Of a stretch of DNA of 64,000 nt, positions 52,897 to 61,246 are shown piece by piece. The position numbers and the translations under genes are program-made. Location of the stretch: positions 434,001 through 498,000 of the forward strand of contig CP082230.1 of NCBI GenBank assembly GCA_019856515.1, written 5' to 3'. How positions within the stretch are numbered: position 1 is the stretch's first letter; each line of letters opens with the position of its first letter. Source of the DNA: Prolixibacteraceae bacterium. Lineage in GTDB: Bacteria > Bacteroidota > Bacteroidia > Bacteroidales > Prolixibacteraceae. Below the pieces are notes generated by a model that did no database searches, was not told the DNA's origin, and saw nothing but the letters and a program-made list of their open reading frames with translations.

Positions 52897-54546
52897 ATGA
52901 ATTATAAGAATATAGCAAAAAGAGGTGTTTTTGCCGCTTGGGCCATAGCATCTTTGTGTTTGACTTCTTCTTGTGAAAGAGTATTAGAAGTAACACCTAA
53001 ATCTGTTTTTTCAACAGATTCATATTTTAATAGTGTAGATCAGGCAGAACAGTCTGTAATAGGAATTTATGATGTATTATCACGTAAAGAGACCTATAGT
53101 CAGTTTTTATCTTTGGCTTTGCCATTAGATAACGATATTACATATGTTAAAGGTCCAGATATGAATAATGACTTTCGTTTGATTGGTCATTACGGATTAT
53201 CTCCTTATACAAGTTATATTGAGTCTGCATGGAAGTATTTATATCAAGGAATTGGTCGAGCCAATTTAGCTATTGATCGTATTCAGCAAATGAACCAATT
53301 CAAGAATGGTTCAGAGAAAGAGGTGAAAGCTTTGAATAAGCTTCTTGGGGAAGCTAAATTTATGCGTGCTTTTTTATACTTTGATTTAGTTCGTTGCTGG
53401 GGTGATGTTCCATTGGTTTTGAAGCCAATGTCATTAGCTGATGATCCAAATATCTCCAGATCAGATCGTAACCTAGTCTATGATCAGATTATTAAGGATC
53501 TTAAAGAGGCAAAGGACCTTATGCCTGAGTCTATTCTGACATCACATGATAGAGCAAATCAAGGGGCAATTAGAGGTTACCTTGTTAGAGCTCTTCTATA
53601 TAAAGCATCCTACTTTTTAGCACAAGATGGTAATATTACCCAAAATGCTGAATATAAGAATACTCTTAAAGAAGCAGCTGTCGAAGCAAAAGAATTAGAT
53701 AAACTAGGACAGTATACTTTACTTGATTCCTTTGAGCAAGTATTTAAGAATGAGCTTAATTTTAATCCTGATCCAAAAGAGAACTTGTTTGTAATCGCTT
53801 TCTATAACGTTTCACATGCAACAACAGATGCAGGTAATATTGGGACTTGGAATAGTCCTCCTGCACATAAAGCAGCACCATGTGGAAGAGCGAATGCATA
53901 TGTATTTGTTCGACCTGATTTTATGGATGAATATGAGGATACTGATATACGTAAAAGTGTTTCTGTTGCAGATTTTCAGATAGATAAAACGGGTAAACAA
54001 AAGCCATTGAAAGCAAAGGCCGTAAAGTATCCAGGTAAATGGCGTAGAAACTGGATTGGAGAGAAGTCACAGAATCACAATAATACAAATGTAGACTGGT
54101 GTACTTTGCGTTACTCAGATGTTTTATTGATGATGGCAGAAGCAATTAATGAGACAAGAGATGAATTGCCTACTGGGGTTACTTTAGCTGATGCTTTTGA
54201 AGCGATTAATCGTGTGCGTAAACGTGCTGGACTAGCTGACTTAGATAACAGTTTGTCTTATGAAGAGCTCCGAATGGCTATTCGCAAAGAACGCAAACTT
54301 GAATTTGTTGGAGAAGGGTGGAGGAAGTTTGATTTAATCCGTTGGAATATTATGGATAAAACGATGAAGGATACTCAAGCTTCAATGGATGCAAAATATC
54401 CTTCTAAGAAACCAAAGTATCCAAATGCTGTTGGTTATGTTGCAGGAAAGAATTTTACTACAGGAAAGCATGAGTTGTTGCCAATTCCTCAAAGAGAAAT
54501 AAATGAAAATAATGCGTTAAAACAAAACCCTAATTACGATAAATAA
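52897..54546 (+). CDS. SusD/RagB-type surface glycan-binding lipoprotein
   Basis: This is the lipoprotein lid of the SusCD complex, 549 residues. The lipobox is LTSSC with Cys at about 26. The N-terminal helical region contains TPR-like units (VDQAEQSVIGIYDVLSRKE, SAWKYLYQGIGRANLAIDRI). The central SusD segment includes GEAKFMRAFLYFDLVRCWGDVPLV. The C-terminal RagB signature is LRYSDVLLMMAEAINE and IRKERKLEFVGEGWRKFDLIRW, ending in LPIPQREINENN. Complete and normal in length. It closes a two-gene operon before a strong terminator. Binding specificity is not readable. Confidence 0.94.
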   Translation: MNYKNIAKRGVFAAWAIASLCLTSSCERVLEVTPKSVFSTDSYFNSVDQAEQSVIGIYDVLSRKETYSQFLSLALPLDNDITYVKGPDMNNDFRLIGHYGLSPYTSYIESAWKYLYQGIGRANLAIDRIQQMNQFKNGSEKEVKALNKLLGEAKFMRAFLYFDLVRCWGDVPLVLKPMSLADDPNISRSDRNLVYDQIIKDLKEAKDLMPESILTSHDRANQGAIRGYLVRALLYKASYFLAQDGNITQNAEYKNTLKEAAVEAKELDKLGQYTLLDSFEQVFKNELNFNPDPKENLFVIAFYNVSHATTDAGNIGTWNSPPAHKAAPCGRANAYVFVRPDFMDEYEDTDIRKSVSVADFQIDKTGKQKPLKAKAVKYPGKWRRNWIGEKSQNHNNTNVDWCTLRYSDVLLMMAEAINETRDELPTGVTLADAFEAINRVRKRAGLADLDNSLSYEELRMAIRKERKLEFVGEGWRKFDLIRWNIMDKTMKDTQASMDAKYPSKKPKYPNAVGYVAGKNFTTGKHELLPIPQREINENNALKQNPNYDK

Positions 54547-54566
54547 TTTGTAATTGGATAATGATT

Positions 54567-54603
54567 AAAAGCGGTTGTCTTCTTTGAGGCAACCGCTTTT
54601 TTA
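54567..54603 (+). terminator. Terminator of the SusCD operon
   Basis: AAAGCGGTTGTC / GGCAACCGCTTT stem with T6 tail, 20 bases after the SusD stop. Confidence 0.85.
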
Positions 54604-54704
54604 GTTAAATAACCATGGAATCAGCTATTCACGAGATTTAAGAAGCACCCCTTCATTTATGAAGTCACATAGAAAAAGGATACCCACAATACAAGTATTC
54701 AATT

Positions 54705-55787
54705 TTAAAGTATAATCTGTTCATATGACTTACAGTCGACTTTAAACCCTTTTGGTTTAGGCTTATATATGCCGAATTTGAAGAAAGGGCCGAACTTATC
54801 ATTTTTGCCTACATCACCTTTCCAATCTGATTCGAGTTTTCCATCTATCCATACTTTAACACCACCACTTTTAATTACGTTATCTGAGATTGGATCATAT
54901 TTTGAATAGCTGATGTCAACACGAAAATCGATCCATTTATTAATAGGCACTTTAGAGGCCTCTTTTTGATAAACGATCGTTGCGAATTTCCCATCACGAC
55001 CTAAAACATCACTATAATTCGTTCCAGGTCTCGGCTTAATCTTAAACTGTGGATTAGACATCCTGTTGGCATCTGTTCTAATAATAAGATACATGTAATC
55101 TTCTCTAAAATGAAATGCCCCAATTGGACCTCCAGCGGATTGTTCTATTCCCCATCCATTGGGTTTGCCTGTTTTTTTGCTATATCCAATATTTTTAACG
55201 AAATCAACAGTATCAACAATAGATGCAGCTTTATCTATACTATAACGATGAAGATTACCTTTGGGGTCTTTAAATAAACATCTATCAGGTCGTCCATGCC
55301 ATTGTGCAAAAATACCGCCTTTATCAGGGCCCATATTTTCTGGAAATTTTGCACTCCACCGATAGGAGATGGTCTGTCCGAAATCACCTAATTCACTATA
55401 ACGATAAAGGTCTTTTATCTTTTTGAGATTTTCAATTTCTTTCGTGCTAATCCCTTTTAGATTTTCAGGTGTACCATAACAAGTTGTGAATTCAATTCTA
55501 TTCGCAGCCCCTGTAGCATTAAAATGATAAATAGGCGTTCCTTTCATCACTTCTCTCGACACTGTGGCTTTGGATGGACCACTACCTATAACCATAAACA
55601 TATTATCAATAACATCAGTTTTTAATGCGATATCTGTTTGTGATGTTTGACGCGTATCTATAAAAACAGGAGCTGTATCTGCAAGAATAGGTTTTTTTGG
55701 ACTAATGGACATGGTGCCCTCGTCATTGTTTTTAGAACAGCCTGCAATTACGATAGAGGCAATAGCCATTATTATAGATTTATTCAT
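54705..55787 (-). CDS. Heparin lyase I (PL13) lipoprotein
   Basis: This beta-jelly-roll lyase cleaves heparin-type chains at iduronate 2-sulfate sites and has 360 residues. The lipoprotein signal ends at C17 (IVIAGC). The key segment GGIFAQWHGRPDR places the catalytic His at 164, and a C-terminal Tyr (Y355 in CKSYEQ) fits the second catalytic residue. GWGIEQSAGGPIGAFHF and FFKFGIYKPKP are further family landmarks. The wording IFAQWHG-PDR is that of Bacteroides PL13 enzymes. It converges with the SusCD operon and is a single gene. It gives the strongest clue that the locus handles heparin/heparan sulfate; with a lipid anchor it may act at the cell surface or in the periplasm. Confidence 0.9.
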   Translation of the reverse strand: MNKSIIMAIASIVIAGCSKNNDEGTMSISPKKPILADTAPVFIDTRQTSQTDIALKTDVIDNMFMVIGSGPSKATVSREVMKGTPIYHFNATGAANRIEFTTCYGTPENLKGISTKEIENLKKIKDLYRYSELGDFGQTISYRWSAKFPENMGPDKGGIFAQWHGRPDRCLFKDPKGNLHRYSIDKAASIVDTVDFVKNIGYSKKTGKPNGWGIEQSAGGPIGAFHFREDYMYLIIRTDANRMSNPQFKIKPRPGTNYSDVLGRDGKFATIVYQKEASKVPINKWIDFRVDISYSKYDPISDNVIKSGGVKVWIDGKLESDWKGDVGKNDKFGPFFKFGIYKPKPKGFKVDCKSYEQIIL

Positions 55788-55995
55788 ACCTAAGAATGTT
55801 TTCGTTCTTTTTAAAAATATAGTTTAGTAAATTAATATCAAGGTATGTATTATTAAACGAACACATTAGACGAGAAAGTTGATTTCTAAATTGATATAAG
55901 GAGGATTTGTTTTAATATAGTTGAACAAACATTAAGGTATGTTTAATTTGATCACTTTTGTATTATCTATATGATTTTGGATGCTAAAGCTCTTG

Positions 55996-56032
55996 CAAAA
56001 AAAGAGAAGACTCAAAATGAATCTTCTCTTCT
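55996..56032 (-). terminator. Terminator of the DUF3857 operon
   Basis: On the minus strand AAGAGAAGATTC / AGTCTTCTCTT with T7 following; it lies 22 bases after the stop of the second DUF3857 gene. Confidence 0.8.
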
Positions 56033-56053
56033 TAATAAATAGTTATTTGATAT

Positions 56054-58045
56054 TTATGCTTTGGTAAATACGATTCTTTCTATTTCCTGTTTTGCAATAT
56101 TATCGAAAAAAGCCTTTAGGTCATTGTAATAATTAGGACCAAATATATTTGTGTTGATCTTTATCTCTGCAATTAAGGATATTGCAAATCCTGTATTTTT
56201 AATCTTGTAATTATACGAGCCAAGATTTTCTGGCAAACGGATTATCTTTGATTTTGGTATATATTTCACCTTATATCCCTCAGGGATTGTAATACTAATA
56301 ACTGATTTCTGACTTTGAGGTAGAACAAAATCAATAGGAAAATGACGAGTCTCTGCTTTAAAAGGATTGGATCTTTGTTTTAGGAAACAAAGAGGTGAAA
56401 TAGCTATTTCATTATTTTTCCTCGAACAAAAATTAGACGTAGAGAATGATAATACATCTATTGTTGTATTAAAAACAGAAGATGGTTTTTTACTATAATC
56501 TTTTATATCAACATTGTATTTATTCTCTATTGATGTGATAATTTTATCCTCACTCTTGTTCTCATTCTCTTTAATATGATCGATTGCTTTATGGTTGATG
56601 AAACTTCTACGCAATTTCCCCTTTATACCACCTTTATCATCTAAATTAAGGAATAAGTTGAAATTTGATGATGCATAGGTGTTCGGAACAAGATTAATCC
56701 AGTTGAATGTTTTATTTGGAAGTATTTCAAATCCTTTCCAATTGATACATCTTTCAGGTAAAAGATTTGGCTGGGCGTACTTATCTGTTGCATCTAATAA
56801 AATGTTATTATTGCCAAGGTGTACTACAGAGATAACATAGTTATAGCCATCAAGTGTTGGAAACAAAGGACTTCCATGTGATTTCGTACTTAAGAGTACT
56901 GGATTCGCTTTTAAACCTGCGCTTCTAAGCATGGAAGTTAACATCAAGTTGATTTCAGAACAGTTTCCTTGGTGGTTTTTAAAAGCATGTCTCACACCTC
57001 TATTTGTGAACACTCCATAAAAATTGTTCCAACTTACATTGTTTTTTACATAGTTGAATATAGATATCAATTTTTGCGTATCATCTTTTTCTGACGCTAT
57101 GATTGTTGCTAACTCTTTCTTGTAATAATCTTTTTTCTCTAATTCGTTTGTGAAATTATAATCCTTGCTAACCTGCTTGCATACTGCATCCCATGAGTTT
57201 GAAAAATCTTCATATATTGCTCCTGGAAAGTCTATACCTGATAGTTCAAAAATACCTTTCCCAATATAAGGGTTAACATTCCCTGAATATGGTTCGTTCT
57301 GATCATAACCTTTAATATTATTCGCTTTAAATTCGAATACATCTTGTTGAAAAGATAATGGTTGCCCATTATTTTGTGTTAATGATTGAAACTGACCATT
57401 TGCGGATTCTTTAATAGGACTAATTTGATGATAACCTTTATTTCTAAGATGAAACTTATAGTATTCTGGAATTTGTACAGTTGCTATAAATTCTTTGATA
57501 GGAATTTCTTCTTCGAAGACAATATCACTAATTGAAATAAAATCGGATTGTATTTGATATTTATATTCAACGATAGATCCTTCTTTCACTTTAGGAAAAG
57601 AGATCTTTTTAGTGTTATAGTATTTGTTCTTACGTTCTTTGAAAATAGAACTATCTTTTAATTTCTCTCTCTGAATTTTCCCATCTACTAGATTATAAGT
57701 GTAACCTTTTATAACCCCAACATCTTTTTTTGATCTTGATGCTTCTGGACTATAATAGGTGATAACCTTATTCGCATAATCAAATCCTTCTTTATTGTAT
57801 ATCTTAATACGTTCGTGAGTAACTTCATTTACAACGACTCCTCTTTGTGGTACGTAGCTGAAATATACGTACTTATATTTGTAAATAAATTCGGCATTGG
57901 CTGTGCTGTCGATATTGCTTATTGAAGACGAGAGTTCTTCTTTTGAAACCTTTCCAAATTTAATTTTTTTAGCATAAGTTTCTGTTCCACTTAATACTAG
58001 TAAGAGTAAGGTTAGAGTTGCAATGATGTTTAGTTTTCGTACCAT
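56054..58045 (-). CDS. DUF3857/transglutaminase-like secreted protein (second of pair)
   Basis: This 663-residue secreted protein has a signal peptide (1-25, ending TYAKK). An N-terminal DUF3857 beta-domain (about 50-240, with KVKEGSIVEYKYQIQSDFI) is followed by a transglutaminase-like core at about 290-440. The core has QGNCSEINLMLTSMLRSAGL (the usual Cys place) and DGYNYVISVVHLGNN, then LLDATDKYAQPNLLP. In catalytic members the middle motif reads FNHVI; here Tyr replaces His (NYV), as in a known Bacteroidota subgroup, so enzymatic action is uncertain. A beta-rich C-terminal domain follows. It lies 52 bases after the first DUF3857 gene, and the two appear to be an operon. Function of the pair is unknown. 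Confidence 0.78.
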   Translation of the reverse strand: MVRKLNIIATLTLLLLVLSGTETYAKKIKFGKVSKEELSSSISNIDSTANAEFIYKYKYVYFSYVPQRGVVVNEVTHERIKIYNKEGFDYANKVITYYSPEASRSKKDVGVIKGYTYNLVDGKIQREKLKDSSIFKERKNKYYNTKKISFPKVKEGSIVEYKYQIQSDFISISDIVFEEEIPIKEFIATVQIPEYYKFHLRNKGYHQISPIKESANGQFQSLTQNNGQPLSFQQDVFEFKANNIKGYDQNEPYSGNVNPYIGKGIFELSGIDFPGAIYEDFSNSWDAVCKQVSKDYNFTNELEKKDYYKKELATIIASEKDDTQKLISIFNYVKNNVSWNNFYGVFTNRGVRHAFKNHQGNCSEINLMLTSMLRSAGLKANPVLLSTKSHGSPLFPTLDGYNYVISVVHLGNNNILLDATDKYAQPNLLPERCINWKGFEILPNKTFNWINLVPNTYASSNFNLFLNLDDKGGIKGKLRRSFINHKAIDHIKENENKSEDKIITSIENKYNVDIKDYSKKPSSVFNTTIDVLSFSTSNFCSRKNNEIAISPLCFLKQRSNPFKAETRHFPIDFVLPQSQKSVISITIPEGYKVKYIPKSKIIRLPENLGSYNYKIKNTGFAISLIAEIKINTNIFGPNYYNDLKAFFDNIAKQEIERIVFTKA

Positions 58046-58097
58046 AACGTAATTTAGTTGATTATTTTAGGATAATTGATTGTGATATTGTATGTGG

Positions 58098-59999
58098 TTA
58101 AATAGCAAGAATTATATTTTCTTTAGATTCTATCTTTTCTATAAAACTACGGTATGAACTATACTCGTCTGCAGAATATGTTTCTCTGTATAGTTCTATC
58201 ACTCTCTCAATAATAATTGTGTTAGGATCTTTTATTTTAATATGTCTATGATAACTTCCATATTTTGTTTTGAAGTCAACATCTTTTGGAGACGATTTAA
58301 ACTCATTTTCTTTTGGAAGATGGAAAGTCATTTTCATATTGTAGACAACACCATTAGATACTTCTATTGGATACTTTCTATGTCGATACTTAGGGGTGTA
58401 ATGATCAAAGGAACTAAGCTTGGAAATATGGATTCCATTTGTTTCCCCAATATGAGTAAAGAAGTCCGGTATTTTCAACTTTAAATTCTCTGAAAAGTTA
58501 AAGTGAATACTATCATGGTTATAAGAGATATTCTCTATACTTAAATTCGGAATATTCTTCCAATTTTTCATATAGAATTTAGTTTGATTTTTTTTCTTAT
58601 AGCTTGGAAGGTCGTAATAGTATCCATAAAATAGATCTGTAGAGGTACGTTTGTAATCGACACTTGCTGTTCCTGATTTGTCTATAATTACATCTGCAAC
58701 TGTTTTTAGAATATTGGTTGAGTCTGGAAATTGTGGTGTCTTACTTAGAACTCCTCCTTCGGGTTTAATAATAATAACATTCTTGTTTCGGATACTTCGT
58801 TGTACAAATCCAAAGGCTCCATCAGAGGAGGTACACTCAAGCCATATATCTTTTCCTTGATTGGGAATGTTTAAAATCATATGATTTCCCCCCAGTTGAA
58901 CCTTAGAGGTGTCGATATCATTATTCTCACCTGATGAAATTAAGGTATGATATGACGGCACACCAACCACGTCTAACATCGCTTTCATATAATTAGATAG
59001 CCCTTTACAATCTCCATATCCTTGTTGTGCTACTTTCTCTGCCTTTTCTGGTTCTATTCCACCTTTATCTATAGTTACACATACATATCTAGTGTTATTT
59101 TGGAGATAATGATATAAAATCCTTGCTTTTTTTATAGGGTCTTCTTCCCCTTTAACAAGTTCTTTTACTCTTGCTTGTATTTCAGTAGATAGACTGAAGT
59201 GGTTTTGGATAAATGAATTGTAATACCATTTCCCGAGTTCTTTATAGTTCATAGCCTCACCTTGAACGCCTTTGTATGAGAAATTATTCAACGTGATTGA
59301 TACTTCTGGGAACAGTGTGTTCTGTGGAGGCATCTTCGTTTCATAATTTAAAGCGGGTTGATTCTTTAAGGTATATTCAATTCTATTGTCTTGTACCTTT
59401 TTAGATATTTTGTGTTCCGAAAGATTCTTTTCGTTTAGTATATATTTAGAAAAACTTGGCTTAGAGATTGAATAATAGCTTTTCTCAATACTACATCCAT
59501 AATATCTAATTGGAAGCCAACTTGGGATAAAAGCAGTTGTTTCATCTACATACTCCAACTCAAAAGAGATTGTTATTGGATAGGAGTGGGGATGTAAGTC
59601 GAGAACCTTTAAACGACTATCTGTGGCAAAAATATATCCATTAGAGAGGCTGTGATCAAGAAACTTACCTTTACTATATTTCTTTATCTCTTTACCGTAT
59701 GCATCATAAGTGGTCGCTTTAATATTCTTGAGTCTTCTACTATTGCTATAAAAGGCACTAAGGTCGATTAATTTATGACCATCAGAATCAAGTAGTGTAA
59801 TAACATTATGGGTCTTTACATTTAGTTCTTTTTGAGATGAGATTTCAATATGAGTCGAGCTGAGTCTTACAACAGCATGTGCATCAACCTTCATCTCTTG
59901 TGTTATTAGGTTTGTGTTGTATTCAGAATGATCTTTTGCATATGCGGAACTACAACACCAAATGAAGAGAAGTAGAAAGATTGAGTTTGTTTTGTTCAT
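58098..59999 (-). CDS. DUF3857/transglutaminase-like secreted protein (first of pair)
   Basis: This 633-residue secreted protein has the signal peptide MNKTNSIFLLLFIWCCSSAYA. A DUF3857 domain (about 40-230, including SFELEYVDETTAFIPSWLP) is followed by a transglutaminase-like core (about 260-400). The core has Cys in GYGDCKGLSNYMKAMLDVVG, His in GGNHMILNIP and an acidic residue in WLECTSSDG, so a C-H-E/D triad is possible, unlike the second protein of the pair. A C-terminal beta-domain follows. ATG 59999 is chosen because it starts the signal peptide and lies below a -7 box at 60046-60053. Proteins of this type are often found in pairs in Bacteroidota; their substrate is unknown. Confidence 0.8.
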   Translation of the reverse strand: MNKTNSIFLLLFIWCCSSAYAKDHSEYNTNLITQEMKVDAHAVVRLSSTHIEISSQKELNVKTHNVITLLDSDGHKLIDLSAFYSNSRRLKNIKATTYDAYGKEIKKYSKGKFLDHSLSNGYIFATDSRLKVLDLHPHSYPITISFELEYVDETTAFIPSWLPIRYYGCSIEKSYYSISKPSFSKYILNEKNLSEHKISKKVQDNRIEYTLKNQPALNYETKMPPQNTLFPEVSITLNNFSYKGVQGEAMNYKELGKWYYNSFIQNHFSLSTEIQARVKELVKGEEDPIKKARILYHYLQNNTRYVCVTIDKGGIEPEKAEKVAQQGYGDCKGLSNYMKAMLDVVGVPSYHTLISSGENNDIDTSKVQLGGNHMILNIPNQGKDIWLECTSSDGAFGFVQRSIRNKNVIIIKPEGGVLSKTPQFPDSTNILKTVADVIIDKSGTASVDYKRTSTDLFYGYYYDLPSYKKKNQTKFYMKNWKNIPNLSIENISYNHDSIHFNFSENLKLKIPDFFTHIGETNGIHISKLSSFDHYTPKYRHRKYPIEVSNGVVYNMKMTFHLPKENEFKSSPKDVDFKTKYGSYHRHIKIKDPNTIIIERVIELYRETYSADEYSSYRSFIEKIESKENIILAI

Positions 60000-60045
60000 G
60001 TGTTTATTAGCTAATATTTTCAAAAAAAAGTTTATTTTACTGATG

Positions 60046-60053
60046 CAAATATA
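60046..60053 (-). promoter_or_regulatory. Candidate -7 box of the DUF3857 operon
   Basis: Minus-strand TATATTTG is a perfect TAnnTTTG match, 47 bases before ATG 59999. Confidence 0.45.
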
Positions 60054-61186
60054 ATTTTTTTAATAAAATTAAGGATTGAAAAATAGACACTATTGGTGTG
60101 ATGTGGAATGTAAATTAGTTTAAACTATTTAATAGATTTAACCCAATTGATGCTATCATATTAATCTTTAATTAAAGTGTATTTTAATGACTTGTTTATT
60201 ATGGTGTTAAGTCAGTCGTTGTTTGTGAAAGATCTTCGATTTTGTTATGTATAATAGGTCTCTGGTTTTTTGAGATTAATCGATTTTTCATTAATTTAAA
60301 ATCATTTTATTTAATTTGAAGTATAATGTTTAGACCTTATTTTATTTTTTGATTCGTTCCTTGACGTAAAATTAGAATGGTTATATCGTAGATAAGGTGG
60401 ATGTACATAAAATAGTCAATATATCCCTGTGATGATAATTTATTGAAAATGTAAGGCTTTTAGAGTTAGTGTGTTGGAGTGTTTTTGTTTGACCATAGAT
60501 CTGATTTAGTCACTTAGATATCATATGATATTTACGTCAGTTGATATTGAAAAATTACCTCTTCAATTTATTTATACTACAATAGAAAGCCCTTTAGTAA
60601 AAGCGATATCGGGTTATTGATTACATTTTTATATACAAGAACAGAAATTTGAAATAATTCATCAATTTATCATAGATAGTGGTCTAATGAAAATTGATGA
60701 AATAATAATTTAAATGAAACAAGTAAAAAACTTGATTATGATACTAAAAAAATAAACACGTTTTTTGCTGTTTGATCTATTGGAGTAAACGATGTCTTCT
60801 CTAGAGAAAATTAAATTTATTTAGATAAGCTGTAAATCAAATGAATTTAATGATTCTTGTGTTATGCTCACTTATGTCGTGATAAATGAAGAGATATTAA
60901 TTATACCATAATCATATCTTACAATTTCTAGATCACTTTTCTCGGACTAACATGTTGCTATCCCCTGACTTTCTCCTATGATGGCTCGAAGTTGATTCAA
61001 AGTCCATTCGAAGTTCATTCATCGATTTTTCATTTTGGGTGAGGATATTTCGAATGTATTACGATTGATATTCAAAACAAGTCTAGGGTTTTTAGTATGT
61101 TAGTTCGGTGAAGATGGCTTTAAAGAGTTCTTCTTTTTGATATTCTTCTATTTTATGATCAGGCTCCGTCTATTGTAATGAAGCAT
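60054..61186. other. Long intergenic stretch
   Basis: About 1.1 kb of AT-rich DNA without a credible gene. At 60983-61020 there is a short run of TTCGAAGTT-type repeats similar in wording to the inner part of the inverted repeat at 44.6 kb. Nothing else is recognised. Confidence 0.45.
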
Positions 61187-61219
61187 AAAAAAGCCTACTA
61201 CATTTCGTAGCAGGCTTTA
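61187..61219 (-). terminator. Terminator of the large T9SS protein
   Basis: Minus-strand AAAGCCTGCTAC / GTAGTAGGCTTT stem with a 5-base loop and T6 tail, 28 bases after the stop. Confidence 0.82.
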
Positions 61220-61246
61220 TAAAAGAATTGCCGTAACTTTGATTGA

